Below, piece after piece: positions 39,995 through 48,465 of a DNA stretch of 64,000 nucleotides. Where the stretch lies: assembly GCF_003054245.1 (NCBI RefSeq), contig NZ_QBKR01000012.1, positions 53,405 through 117,404 of the forward strand, written 5' to 3'. The notes under the pieces are model-generated. The model had not been told where the DNA came from, ran no database searches, and saw only the letters and a program-made list of their open reading frames with translations. A program made the position numbers and the translations under genes. The stretch is from Melghirimyces profundicolus. GTDB lineage: Bacteria > Bacillota > Bacilli > Thermoactinomycetales > DSM-45169. Each line of letters opens with the position of its first letter. Position 1 is the stretch's first letter.

Positions 39995-40123
39995 GAAGCG
40001 TTGTGTTTTCATGGTCGTTTCGAGAAAAGGGGAAGCGTTGACCCAAACCAGCGACTTGTGCTCTGTGAGTGCAGCCGGAGCGGCTTTGGGTAAATGCAGC
40101 CGCTCACTTTTTCACAACGCTGC
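39995..40123 (+). repeat. Intergenic inverted-repeat element, copy 2
   Basis: This 129-bp element has the same ends as copy 1 (GAAGCGTTGTG at the left; TCACAACGCTGC at the right, one mismatch) and the same inner TTTGGGTAAA arm, with the left inner arm changed to TTGACCCAAA. Its core carries AGCGACTTGTGCTCTGTGAGTG, a shortened form of the cassette seen in copies 3, 5 and 6 (written here only to identify the block). TA flanks both ends, suggesting a TA target duplication. The rest of the 390-bp gap between the GNAT gene and ecsB (39813-39994) holds nothing recognisable. Confidence 0.85.
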
Positions 40124-40183
40124 TAGTGAACCGCAAAGGAGAGGTTTATCAGTGGTACGACGGAATGAACCCGGATGTGTGGA

Positions 40184-40218
40184 AATAAAAAAGTTCCCTC
40201 TCTCACCGGAGGGAACTT
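40184..40218 (-). terminator. Rho-independent terminator of ecsB
   Basis: On the minus strand AAGTTCCCTC pairs with GAGGGAACTT and is followed by TTTTTATT. The stem overlaps the last codons of ecsB. Confidence 0.85.
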
Positions 40219-41432
40219 CGTTTGTGGAGACGGCGGGGAAGATAGATCCAACTCAGGAACCAGGCGGCTCCCCATCCGAGCAAGAGTATGGGGAGAAGGA
40301 ACGGAAGGGGGCTGTTCCACGCCCAGTATTGGGGCAACAACGCCAGGCTGGACTGGGCACCAAGCAACCAAAAGGCCAGCCGGGAGCAGTCGGTCCGCTT
40401 CTGCTTCTCCGGCAGGGGATAGAGGCGGAACCAAGGCTGGTACCGGTGGATTCGGCGGATCCAAGGGAGCTGGATCCCCGTCACGTAAAGGCCGGTCAAC
40501 AGAATGAACGCCGAGAACCACCCTGCAGCGGGCAGACATGCGAGCAGAACGGCGGTCACCAGAGTCAACCGGACAAAGACCCCAAAGGGTTCCCGGTATC
40601 GGAAAAAGGTCCTGAGATAAAGAAAAAGGTAAGTGTTTTCCGGGCGGGAAGGAAGACGGCGGAACAAGAGGGAAAAGACCGGGCGCGGTGTCACGTCGTT
40701 CCCGATATGGGGGACGTCGATGAACTGGTTGGCCAAACGGTAGTAAGCGGATACGGTCCGCTCTTCCCATCTCATGAGGGTCTCCCAGGGAATGAGGTGC
40801 CGGGGAGAGCGGAACCGAATGTGGTGGAGGGTAAGCCAACCCAGCCAGATTCCCCCGATCACCAGCGGCCAGCCGAACCACTGCCCGGAAAAGAGCCACC
40901 ATGTGATCAACCCGTTGGTCCCCCACCGCAGAAAGGCGTGGACGCCCCGCCGGTCCTCCCGGTGGATTTCCAGCCACACGATCCCGATGTTCCAGATTTT
41001 CAGGAGGGTCAGGAGAGCCCAGGCGGACCCAAGACCGGCAACCTCCCCCACCCTTGTGAGGTAGAGCGGGGAGAGAAACACCGTCACCAACCAAATTTTC
41101 AACGACTGCATGGCGGCGCTGTAGATCAGACTGCGCCGAAAATAGCCTTTGAGACCGTCAAGGTCGGGGAAAAGGAAGACGGGATCAGCTTTTTGGACAT
41201 AGGTGCGGATCCGGGTGGAAGAAAGGGTCCAAGTGAACAGGACGGTCAACAGCAGAGAGACGGGAAAATCTTCCGGCAACTCAGCCAGAAGCCACTTGTA
41301 TCCGAAGTAAAGCGAGATCAACAAGAAAATCGGAAGGAAGTGGAGGCCTTTCGCGATCAGGGCCGCATACCGGCCTCCTTTTTTCCAGGCGTGCTTCATT
41401 CGCTCAAGAAAAAGGGATTCGATCGGCCTCAT
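40203..41432 (-). CDS. ecsB: ABC transporter permease EcsB
   Basis: The 409-residue membrane protein begins RPIESLFLERMKHAWKKGGRYAALI and has about eight to ten helices in the EcsB pattern (FLPIFLLISLYFGYKWLL; VSLLLTVLFTWTL; WNIGIVWLEIHREDRRGVHAFL). In B. subtilis EcsAB supports intramembrane proteolysis (RasP), secretion and competence. It overlaps ecsA by 4 bases. Unlike in B. subtilis, the pair lies inside the folC-comC interval and between two repeat elements. Confidence 0.88.
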   Translation of the reverse strand: MRPIESLFLERMKHAWKKGGRYAALIAKGLHFLPIFLLISLYFGYKWLLAELPEDFPVSLLLTVLFTWTLSSTRIRTYVQKADPVFLFPDLDGLKGYFRRSLIYSAAMQSLKIWLVTVFLSPLYLTRVGEVAGLGSAWALLTLLKIWNIGIVWLEIHREDRRGVHAFLRWGTNGLITWWLFSGQWFGWPLVIGGIWLGWLTLHHIRFRSPRHLIPWETLMRWEERTVSAYYRLANQFIDVPHIGNDVTPRPVFSLLFRRLPSRPENTYLFLYLRTFFRYREPFGVFVRLTLVTAVLLACLPAAGWFSAFILLTGLYVTGIQLPWIRRIHRYQPWFRLYPLPEKQKRTDCSRLAFWLLGAQSSLALLPQYWAWNSPLPFLLPILLLGWGAAWFLSWIYLPRRLHKRSSLR

Positions 41433-42175
41433 GTCCCTTCCTCCCCGGCGGCGTGGATGAAGATGTCATTGAGGGAGGCGTCGGACAGTCCGGCTTGTCT
41501 CCGCATTTCTTCCAATGTTCCCTTCAGGGCGATACGCCCTTCCTTCAGAAGAACAAAGGTGTCGCAGTATTTTTCCGCCGTGGCCAGCACATGGGTGGAC
41601 AAGAGGATGCCCGTTCCCCGATGTTTCAGCTTCACCAGTCTCTCCAGCAGATGGTGGATCGCCAAGGGGTCCAGACCGACGAAAGGTTCGTCCACGATCA
41701 AGAGAGAAGGCTCCAACAGAAAGGCGGAAAGCACCATCACCTTCTGGCGCATGCCTTTGGAAAATGTATCGGGATACCAGTCGATCCTCTTTTTCATATG
41801 GAAACGTTCCAACAGCGGCTCCATCCGTTCCCGTTGGACTTCCTCGGGGATGCCGTAAGCCATCGCCGTCAGTTCGAGGTGTTCCCGCAAGGTCAACTCG
41901 GGATACAGGTAGGGGGTTTCCGGTATGTATGCCAACTGTTTGCGAAAACCAGTCGGATCATTCTCCAGCGTCCGGCCGTTGAAGCGAATTTCCCCGCTTG
42001 TGGGACGAAGGAAGCCGAGAATCTGTTTGATGGTCGTGCTCTTACCGGCTCCGTTGAGCCCGATCAACCCCACCATTTCCCCGGGTTTGACGGTGAACGA
42101 GAGGTCGTGAATCACCGGCTGACGGTTGGAATAGCCGCCTGTCAATCCTTTCACTTCCAGCAGAGAGACCCTCAC
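41429..42175 (-). CDS. ecsA: ABC transporter ATP-binding protein EcsA
   Basis: The 248-residue ATPase has Walker A GLNGAGKSTT, a Q-loop YIPETPYLYPELT, the unusual signature FSKGMRQKVMVLSAFL, Walker B LLIVDEPFVGLDP and switch H in LLSTHVLATAE. The YIPETP and FSKGMRQK features are typical of EcsA. It is the first gene of a two-gene unit read leftwards; repeat copy 3 starts about 100 bases upstream of its start. Confidence 0.92.
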   Translation of the reverse strand: MRVSLLEVKGLTGGYSNRQPVIHDLSFTVKPGEMVGLIGLNGAGKSTTIKQILGFLRPTSGEIRFNGRTLENDPTGFRKQLAYIPETPYLYPELTLREHLELTAMAYGIPEEVQRERMEPLLERFHMKKRIDWYPDTFSKGMRQKVMVLSAFLLEPSLLIVDEPFVGLDPLAIHHLLERLVKLKHRGTGILLSTHVLATAEKYCDTFVLLKEGRIALKGTLEEMRRQAGLSDASLNDIFIHAAGEEGT

Positions 42176-42276
42176 CTTTCCGATGGAATGTTCCTCACAT
42201 ACATGAAATCTTATCCCAGGGGGGCTTCGGTGTCCAGATCACCCGGAGAGATCATAAGCAACGGTCCTTCCCTCCG

Positions 42277-42511
42277 GAAGCGTTGTGAAAATGTGAGTGG
42301 CAGTATTTACCCAAAGCCGCTCCGGCTGCATTCACAGAGCACAAGTCTCGCCGGGGTCGCTTCACTCCCGGTCTCGCTATGCACTCACAGAGCACAAGTC
42401 TCGCCGGGGTCGCTTGCGCTCCCCGGTCTCGCTATGCACTCACAGAGCACAAGTCGCTGGTTTGGGTAAACGCTTCCCCTTTTCTCGAAACGAACATGAA
42501 ATCAATACTTC
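42277..42511 (-). repeat. Intergenic inverted-repeat element, copy 3 (with tandem cassettes)
   Basis: This 235-bp copy lies in reverse orientation between ecsA and comC. Its left end is GAAGCGTTGTGA and its right end ends ATACTTC, a decayed terminal repeat; the inner arms ATTTACCCAAA and TTTGGGTAAA are both present. Between them lie two 53-55-bp direct repeats and a third partial one. The right part (CTTTTCTCGAAACGAACAT) matches the left part of copy 1 read backwards. Confidence 0.85.
42329..42455. repeat. Tandem 53-55-bp units inside element copy 3
   Basis: Units begin at 42329, 42382 and 42437 with CAYTCACAGAGCACAAGTC and abut directly; the third stops after about 19 bases. The same unit occurs tandemly in copy 6 (from 63908) and once in opposite orientation in copy 5. 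Confidence 0.85.
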
Positions 42512-42827
42512 TGGGTTGCAGGGGAGGGAAGAGAAGGATGCGTGCCCCCGGAGTACCTGCATGTCCTCCACCGGGGAATCCGATGTCAACAGACGGACGG
42601 CCGGTGGACTTCGCTTTGAAAGTGGCCCCATAACGGACTCTTATATACTTTTGTTATATCAAATTTTCGGCTCGAATAAAAAAGGAGATCCGGTACGACT
42701 GTACCGTCTTGTCCAACCTTTGATGGCCCTTTCCATTACCGTAATCTCAATCGATGATGCTTTCTTTTTGTCGAAAAATGGGATATGATGAGGCATGTAA
42801 ACCATATTTTTACACAGGAGAGGGGTT
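42512..42827 (+). other. Intergenic region upstream of comC
   Basis: This 316-bp stretch follows repeat copy 3. It has an AT-rich part (42640-42800), with TATATACT and TATGAT-like hexamers, that is a likely promoter area for comC, but no complete promoter could be assigned. No gene was recognised. Confidence 0.4.
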
Positions 42828-43475
42828 ATGGACTGGTTGGCATTGATTGCAGGGGGGTGGGCCGGGTCAAGAACACCCGAATGGGCCGGCCGTTGGTTTC
42901 TCAAAAGCGGGGTTGGCTGTCGGGGCGCATCGGTTTACCGCTGGTTGGTGGCGGGGTACGCGGGGGCGGGTTTTTTTCTGGTCACAACTTCCCCTTTCAC
43001 CGGAGCGGAGCGGGTGCTCGGATATCTCCTCACCCTCTTTCTGGGCGGGGCTGCCTTTCTGGATCTCAGCTGCCGGCGGATCCCGAACAGGCTCAATGTG
43101 ACCGCGGCAGTGTTGTTCCTGGTGTTCCGGGCGGCGACGGTGGGGGAGTGGCTTTCGTTTCCGGTGGCCGCTCTGGCGGGAGGGATTTTTCTGCTGGCGG
43201 TCTCCCGGATCTTCCGCGGGGGAGTGGGGGGAGGGGACATTAAACTGGTGGCCGCCTCCGGCCTTGCTCTGGGCGGGGCCGGTCTGACCGCGGGGTTGGC
43301 CGTCGCCTTTTGCACCGGGGGGCTCTGGGCGCTTTTCCTGCTGTTTTCGGGCAGAGCTCGTGGACGAACCCCCCTTCCCTTCGCCCCCCATCTGGCGATC
43401 GGTCTGCTTTCCGGCTACCTGTGGGGCCGGGAGTGGGTTGTCTGGTATTTTTCCCTCCTCGGTGTAAGGGTTTAG
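42828..43475 (+). CDS. comC: Prepilin peptidase (A24 family, ComC-like)
   Basis: Membrane aspartic protease that cleaves type IV prepilin-like leader peptides for competence pseudopili. The 215-residue protein has multiple helices and the two catalytic aspartates, in FLDLSCRRIPN and GGGDIKLVAA. The N-terminal methylase region is short and lacks the CxxC pairs seen in longer enzymes. The TAG stop straddles the first base of repeat copy 4, so the C-terminus may have been shortened by that insertion. It sits before spoIIB as in B. subtilis. Confidence 0.88.
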   Translation: MDWLALIAGGWAGSRTPEWAGRWFLKSGVGCRGASVYRWLVAGYAGAGFFLVTTSPFTGAERVLGYLLTLFLGGAAFLDLSCRRIPNRLNVTAAVLFLVFRAATVGEWLSFPVAALAGGIFLLAVSRIFRGGVGGGDIKLVAASGLALGGAGLTAGLAVAFCTGGLWALFLLFSGRARGRTPLPFAPHLAIGLLSGYLWGREWVVWYFSLLGVRV

Positions 43476-43534
43476 AAGCGTGGTGATTCAGCGACTTTGC
43501 TGTCCTGCCCGGCGGAGAATCAGCCAGCATGGAA
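43475..43534 (+). repeat. Intergenic inverted-repeat element, copy 4 (truncated)
   Basis: GAAGCGTGGTGATT is followed by CAGCGACTTTGCTGTCCTGCC and GGCGGAGAATCAGCC, the same internal block as copy 5 (those blocks are 12-21 bases each). The right terminal repeat and the inner TTTGGGTAAA arm are missing. The element starts at the last base of the comC stop codon, preceded by TA. Confidence 0.75.
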
Positions 43535-43678
43535 CGGATTTGCCCCTGCCTGACTGAGATTCACAGCGGACCCATTTCATTTCCTTGCCGGATGGCCAAG
43601 GGCCGGGTGGCAAAGCACGATCCGCCAAACCGAACCAACACGCCTGTCGGACCTGTCGTTTTTCCCGGGTTCTATCTC

Positions 43679-43698
43679 AATCTATCAAAACATAGATT
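43679..43698 (+). promoter_or_regulatory. Inverted repeat upstream of spoIIB
   Basis: AATCTAT and ATAGATT are perfect 7-bp arms around CAAAAC, 36 bases before the spoIIB start. It may be an operator or an mRNA hairpin; no T run follows the stem. Confidence 0.4.
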
Positions 43699-43733
43699 GG
43701 TAGTACCCGTTGCAAGAAGGAGACGATGGCCCG

Positions 43734-44825
43734 ATGGAAAAACTTCGGATCAATGTACGGACCAAGAATGAGACGATACCGCTCTCCTCCCCCGAGCCGA
43801 AAAGACCTTTGCCTTCAGCGGATGCCGGAAAAGAAAAAGGCTTCCCCCACGGAAATCCGCCCGGGGACCCGGGAATCCGGAGGCCCCTTTTCGCCTGGTG
43901 GGTCCGGGAAGAGAGCGATGAGGAGCTGATCGGGTGGGGCAGTCCCTACTCCGGGAGAAAGCGGGGAAGGAAAAAAGAAGGCCGTATCCGGTCTGTGATC
44001 ACGGCCGTTGCGGGGGCGGTCCTTCTGGGGGGATTGATGGGTCTGGTGACCATGACACTTTTCTTTTCCGATGACGCGGACTTCTCCAACCGGACGATAG
44101 ACTCCCATCTGCGGGAGATGCCCAGTGACGTGGAAAAGTCGGGGATCGGAAAGGAAGGGCAAGAAAAGAGCGAAGAGAAAGCCGGCGAGGAAAAAGGGTA
44201 CCGGCTCCCCGAGCTTACGGCCGTCTTGATCCAGGGCGGCACTTTTGAAAAGCGGTCCGGGGCTTTGGAAACCGTAAGAAAAAAACGTTCGGAAGGAAGA
44301 GCGGCAGTCTCCACGGAAGAGTCCCCCTTCCGCATTTACCGCGGCATCGCCATGGAAGAAAAAGAGGCGCGGACGGTGGCCGCTCTTTTAAAGGAAAAAG
44401 GAGAAGAGATCCAGCTGAAGAAAGTGGCGATCGCGGACAAGCCTCTTTCCCTTTCCGGTGTCTCCCGGGAGAAGAGCCGTCAAGACATCTCCGGGCTGAT
44501 CAAAAAAGGGCATCACGTGTTTCGGCTGATGGGTGAAAAAAGCGCCGAAGGGCTGCGGAATCAAGGTTCGGTTTCCTTGGAGCCGGTGTGGCAGGAAGTG
44601 TTCCAAAACTACAGTGACGTTGCCCAAACCGCACCGGAATTGGAAAAGGTGATTCCTCACCGGGCCAAACCCCACCTCGTGCAGATGGTCAGGGGATTGG
44701 ACCAGGTGGTCCAAAACAGCCGGGGTTATCAGAAGGAGCCGGGGACCGCGACGTTTTGGCAAATTCAGGAGGGTTTGGTCCGGTATGCCCTGGCCTACGA
44801 AAAATTTGTGGATGCCCTTCGGTGA
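43734..44825 (+). CDS. spoIIB: SpoIIB-like sporulation protein (SPOR-type domain)
   Basis: In B. subtilis SpoIIB helps septal peptidoglycan processing during engulfment. The 363-residue protein has a basic cytoplasmic N-terminal half (residues 1-85), one membrane helix (VITAVAGAVLLGGLMGLVTM, about 95-115) and an extracytoplasmic SPOR-like domain (LTAVLIQGGTFEKRSGALETV ... FRIYRGIAMEEKEARTVAALL). The ATG at 43734 follows AAGGAG. Assignment rests on architecture plus its place between comC and maf. Confidence 0.82.
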   Translation: MEKLRINVRTKNETIPLSSPEPKRPLPSADAGKEKGFPHGNPPGDPGIRRPLFAWWVREESDEELIGWGSPYSGRKRGRKKEGRIRSVITAVAGAVLLGGLMGLVTMTLFFSDDADFSNRTIDSHLREMPSDVEKSGIGKEGQEKSEEKAGEEKGYRLPELTAVLIQGGTFEKRSGALETVRKKRSEGRAAVSTEESPFRIYRGIAMEEKEARTVAALLKEKGEEIQLKKVAIADKPLSLSGVSREKSRQDISGLIKKGHHVFRLMGEKSAEGLRNQGSVSLEPVWQEVFQNYSDVAQTAPELEKVIPHRAKPHLVQMVRGLDQVVQNSRGYQKEPGTATFWQIQEGLVRYALAYEKFVDALR

Positions 44826-44838
44826 AGGGGGAATTTTC

Positions 44839-44867
44839 TTGTTCCACCCTGTCGATTTTGCTAAACT
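44839..44867 (+). promoter_or_regulatory. Candidate promoter of maf-radC
   Basis: TTGTTC and TAAACT are 17 bases apart, 180 bases before maf. The boxes match consensus only partly. The 222-bp gap between spoIIB and maf contains no other feature that I can support. Confidence 0.4.
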
Positions 44868-45047
44868 GAATTTGTATCTCATGAATTTTTCCGATCCTGT
44901 CCGTCCGGGTTCGGGGCGGCTGTCCGGGTGGGCCCGGGCCAGGGTCGATTCTTTCGTTTTGAAGCTTTTTCCGGTCTGACCCGACTGGATATAAAACAGA
45001 GGAAATATGACAAAAATCGTGCACAGATTGAAGGAGGTCGGGCTCCC

Positions 45048-45665
45048 ATGCAGCCGGAACTCGTGCTTGCTTCCGGGTCCCCCCGTCGAAAGCAAATGCT
45101 TCAGAATCTGGGTCTCTCCTTTTCCGTTCATCCCAGTTCGGTGACGGAAGATGTTCCCGGGGATCCTTCTCCGGGGGAATGGGTGGAGATTTTGGCCGCC
45201 AAGAAAGCATTGGCGGTGGCTCATACAAAAAAACAGGCACTGGTGATCGGTTCCGACACCGTGGTGGCACTGGGAGATGAAATTATCGGGAAGCCGGGGG
45301 ACGAACGGGAAGCCATCCGAATACTCGAACGGCTGCAGGGGAATGCCCACCAGGTTTGTACGGGGATCGCCCTCGTGGAAGTGAAGGAGGGCAAGGTGAA
45401 CCGCCGACTGATCGACCATCGCGTCACGGAAGTGATGATCCGTAACATGAACCGGGAAGAGATCGAGTGGTACGTCTCCACGGGAGAGCCGATGGACAAG
45501 GCGGGAGCCTACGGGCTTCAGGGAATCGGCTCTTTGTGGGTGGATTGGATTGACGGCTGTTACACCAACGTGGTGGGAATGTCGCTTCCCCTTCTGTACG
45601 ATATGATGAATGAGATGGGGTACCCGGTCCTGAAACCATCATTTGCCCCGGAAAATAAGGGATAG
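45048..45665 (+). CDS. maf: Maf-family nucleoside triphosphate pyrophosphatase
   Basis: Hydrolyses non-canonical or dTTP/UTP-type nucleotides; in B. subtilis Maf affects septation. The 205-residue protein has the family motifs LASGSPRRKQML, VIGSDTVVALG, GKPGDEREA and GAYGLQGIGS. The ATG at 45048 follows AAGGAGGT; upstream in-frame codons from 44928 lack a ribosome site. It precedes radC and the mre genes as in B. subtilis. Confidence 0.95.
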   Translation: MQPELVLASGSPRRKQMLQNLGLSFSVHPSSVTEDVPGDPSPGEWVEILAAKKALAVAHTKKQALVIGSDTVVALGDEIIGKPGDEREAIRILERLQGNAHQVCTGIALVEVKEGKVNRRLIDHRVTEVMIRNMNREEIEWYVSTGEPMDKAGAYGLQGIGSLWVDWIDGCYTNVVGMSLPLLYDMMNEMGYPVLKPSFAPENKG

Positions 45666-45726
45666 CATCCAGGAGGGACATCACGCGGATCCTTATTGGC
45701 CGGTCATCTGGGAGGTCATAAGGGTG

Positions 45727-46425
45727 TTGACTCAACCGGAACAGTTGATGCTTCGCGATGTGCCGGAAGAAGAACGTCCGAGGGAACGGATGTGCAAAGA
45801 AGGCCCTTCTTCCCTTTCCAATGCCGAACTGGTCGCCATTCTTCTTCGGACCGGCACATCGTCGGAGTCCGTGCTCCAACTGGCCGGCCGCGTCCTGGCA
45901 CAAACGGAAAGCCTGAAGGGGTTGGCCGAATCCACCTTGAATGAGCTCATCCAAATCAAGGGGATCGGACCTGCGAAGGCGGTGCAACTTCTGGCGGGTA
46001 TTGAGCTGGGCCGCCGTGTAAGCCGTGCGCTTCCGGCGGAGCGGGCCGTGATTCGCTCTCCCGGGGATGCCGCGGGTTATGTCATGGATGAGATGAGATT
46101 TCAGTCACAGGAACACTTTCTTTGTCTGTTTTTGAATACCAAGAACCGGGTAATCGATAAAAAATGCATCTTTGTCGGGAGTCTCAATTCTTCGGTGGTG
46201 CATCCCCGGGAGGTCTTCCGGGAAGCGATTCGACGGAGCTCCGCCGGCGTGGTCTGCGTACATAATCACCCGAGCGGGGACCCCACTCCCAGCAGGGAAG
46301 ACGTTCACGTGACCGAACGTCTGTATGAGGCAGGGCGCATTGTCGGCATCGAGCTCCTGGATCACATCATCATCGGAGATAACCGATTTTACAGTATGAA
46401 AGAAAAAGGAATCTTACCGGTGTGA
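45727..46425 (+). CDS. radC: RadC/JAB-domain DNA repair-associated protein
   Basis: The 232-residue protein has an N-terminal helix-hairpin-helix region (LIQIKGIGPAKAVQL) and a C-terminal JAB metalloprotease-like domain with VHNHPSGDPTPSRED carrying the zinc-binding HxH and Asp. It begins TQPEQLMLRDVPEEERPRERM, like other RadC proteins; the TTG at 45727 (or the adjacent GTG at 45724) is chosen over the long upstream frame. Its biochemical role remains unclear in all species. Confidence 0.93.
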   Translation: MTQPEQLMLRDVPEEERPRERMCKEGPSSLSNAELVAILLRTGTSSESVLQLAGRVLAQTESLKGLAESTLNELIQIKGIGPAKAVQLLAGIELGRRVSRALPAERAVIRSPGDAAGYVMDEMRFQSQEHFLCLFLNTKNRVIDKKCIFVGSLNSSVVHPREVFREAIRRSSAGVVCVHNHPSGDPTPSREDVHVTERLYEAGRIVGIELLDHIIIGDNRFYSMKEKGILPV

Positions 46426-46470
46426 CCCAACGATATGCAGGAATCTTAAGCAAAGGGCTGAGTTGTCACC

Positions 46471-47571
46471 ATGCGATTCTGGTTTGGGAGTAAAGGAAAC
46501 AACGGGGGAACGGAGACGGTCTTTCAGAAATTCGGCGGTTTCACCCGGGACATGGGCATCGACCTGGGTACTGCCAACACCCTTGTTTATTTGAAAGGAC
46601 AGGGGATCGTGGTGCGGGAGCCCTCCGTCGTCGCGTTGGAAACGGGGAGCCAGGAGATTAAAGCGGTGGGAAGTGAGGCAAAACGCATGATCGGACGGAC
46701 GCCCGGCAACATCGTGGCCATCCGGCCCATGAAAGACGGAGTGATCGCCGACTACAATACGACGGCCACCATGTTGGAATATTTCATCAAAAAAGCGCAA
46801 ACCCAGCGGGTGTACCTCCCCCGCCGCCCCAATGTGATGGTCTGTGTTCCTTCGGGAGTCACGGCCGTGGAAAAACGGGCAGTGGAGGAGGCGACCCGTG
46901 CAGCGGGAGCGAAGGAAGCCTACACCATTGAAGAGCCTTTTGCCGCCGCGATCGGAGCCGGTCTTCCCGTCTGGGAACCCACCGGAAGTATGGTGGTGGA
47001 CATCGGGGGTGGTACGACGGAGGTGGCTGTGATTTCCCTCGGGGGAATCGTCACCGCCAAATCCCTTCGCGTAGCTGGGGACGAAATGGACGAAGCCATT
47101 ATTCAATACATCAAGCGGAAGTACAATCTGATGATCGGGGAACGCACGGCGGAGTCGCTGAAGTTGGAGATCGGTGCCGCAACGTCATCGGCGGAGGACA
47201 GCAACCGGGACATCCGGGGGCGCGATCTTATTTCCGGACTCCCCAAAACGATTCAGATCACGTCCCGGGAGGTCGCGGAAGCCCTCGATGATACGATCAA
47301 CTCCATTATCGACGCAGTCAAACTCACCCTGGAACAGACCCCTCCGGAGCTGGCGGCGGATATTATGGACCGGGGGATCGTACTGACGGGAGGCGGAGCT
47401 CTTCTGAAGAACCTCGACCAGCGATTGTCCGACGAGACGGAGATGCCCGTGGTGATCGCCGAAAACGCCCTGGATTGCGTCGCGATCGGCACGGGACAGT
47501 CCCTGGAAAACATCCACCTTTTCACTTCCGGAGCCGGAATCACCTCTTCCCGGTTTGGGAGCCGGCCATAA
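46471..47571 (+). CDS. mreB: Rod shape-determining protein MreB
   Basis: Actin homologue organising lateral wall synthesis. The 366-residue protein has the actin-fold ATP motifs [32 protein letters not shown] and [14 protein letters not shown]. Its N-terminus ([21 protein letters not shown]) is about 20 residues longer than that of B. subtilis MreB and may form a membrane-binding segment; no clear ribosome site supports the start, and a shorter form from the ATG at 46552 is possible. Confidence 0.95.
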   Translation: MRFWFGSKGNNGGTETVFQKFGGFTRDMGIDLGTANTLVYLKGQGIVVREPSVVALETGSQEIKAVGSEAKRMIGRTPGNIVAIRPMKDGVIADYNTTATMLEYFIKKAQTQRVYLPRRPNVMVCVPSGVTAVEKRAVEEATRAAGAKEAYTIEEPFAAAIGAGLPVWEPTGSMVVDIGGGTTEVAVISLGGIVTAKSLRVAGDEMDEAIIQYIKRKYNLMIGERTAESLKLEIGAATSSAEDSNRDIRGRDLISGLPKTIQITSREVAEALDDTINSIIDAVKLTLEQTPPELAADIMDRGIVLTGGGALLKNLDQRLSDETEMPVVIAENALDCVAIGTGQSLENIHLFTSGAGITSSRFGSRP

Positions 47572-47583
47572 AGGGTGGGGCCG

Positions 47584-48465
47584 TTGATTTCCCGATTGTT
47601 TGCCAACCGTCGTCTTTTTGTGATCTTGTTGTCGGTCATCCTGCTGACGGTCTCCGTCGGGATGACCCGCGGGGAGCGGGAAGAGGTGACATGGGTGGAA
47701 GCCGGAGTGAAAAACACCCATGCATGGTTGAGCGGCTGGATCCAGGGTCCCACCCGCTTGGTGGCGGGCTGGTTTGACGGGGATACGGCGGCAGTGAACG
47801 GGAGTGATGCCGGCCCCGAAAACGTTCTCCGGCTGAAAGCGGAAGTGAAACGCCTGAAACAGGAAAACCGCCGTCTGAAAGAAGCCGCCGGTTACATCGA
47901 GCGGGACAAAAAGAACGTGATCACGGCCCGGACCGTCTCACGGAGCCCCGACCGGTGGAATGACCGCGTGGTGATCGACCGGGGCAAAGTGGACGGGATC
48001 CGGACGGATATGCCGGTGGTAACGGACGAGGGTCTGATCGGCCGCATCTCGGCGGCAACGGATCATATGGCGGATGTACAGCTCCTGACCGATTCAGGGA
48101 GTGCTCCGGGAATCGCCGCCCATGTCCGGACGGGTGACGAAGAAATTTTTGGCCTTTTGGAAGGGTATGATGCAAAGAAAAAACGGCTGTTGTTGAAAAA
48201 AATTCCTTCCGGAGCCAAATTGAAAAAGGGACAGTTGGTGGTGACCTCGGGCTTGTCCGATATTTTCCCGGGCGATCTTCTCATCGGAACCGTGGATGAA
48301 GTGAAGCGGGGGGATTTCGGGGTGGACCGCATGGTCTATGTGAAACCGGCGGCCCGTTTTGAACGACTGCATTATGTGATGGTGGTCCGCGATCCTGCAA
48401 AAATCAAGCTGAAGGAACACCGGAAGAAATTGAATTCAGAAGGTGAAGGAAACGGAGTGGATTAA
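47584..48465 (+). CDS. mreC: Rod shape-determining protein MreC
   Basis: Bitopic membrane scaffold linking MreB to wall synthases. The 293-residue protein has an N-terminal helix (LFVILLSVILLTVSVGM), a coiled coil (VLRLKAEVKRLKQENRRLKEAAGY) and the periplasmic beta-domain (VVIDRGKVDGIRTDMPVVTDEGLIGRI). The TTG at 47584 is spaced correctly from AAAGGGTGGGG; the GTG at 47575 overlaps it. It lies 12 bases after mreB. Confidence 0.94.
   Translation: MISRLFANRRLFVILLSVILLTVSVGMTRGEREEVTWVEAGVKNTHAWLSGWIQGPTRLVAGWFDGDTAAVNGSDAGPENVLRLKAEVKRLKQENRRLKEAAGYIERDKKNVITARTVSRSPDRWNDRVVIDRGKVDGIRTDMPVVTDEGLIGRISAATDHMADVQLLTDSGSAPGIAAHVRTGDEEIFGLLEGYDAKKKRLLLKKIPSGAKLKKGQLVVTSGLSDIFPGDLLIGTVDEVKRGDFGVDRMVYVKPAARFERLHYVMVVRDPAKIKLKEHRKKLNSEGEGNGVD

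Noticed and set aside
40011..41858. Long plus-strand frame of over 600 codons opposite ecsBA
   Set aside because: It is antisense to two well-supported genes, and its composition (Pro/Gly/Gln-rich) is typical of a shadow frame in GC-rich DNA. The same applies to long minus frames opposite clpX, hemA, lon and valS.
42329..42455. Possible CRISPR array in element copies 3 and 6
   Set aside because: The repeated units abut directly with no unique spacers, there are no cas genes, and the units belong to the larger inverted-repeat element.
42297..42788. Open frames inside the repeat elements (also 54417-54701, 63621-63974 minus)
   Set aside because: They follow the repeat sequence, lack ribosome sites and resemble no protein.
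44928..45047. Longer maf start at 44928
   Set aside because: The upstream codons have no ribosome site or family similarity; the ATG at 45048 has AAGGAGGT and the conserved LASGSPRR close by.
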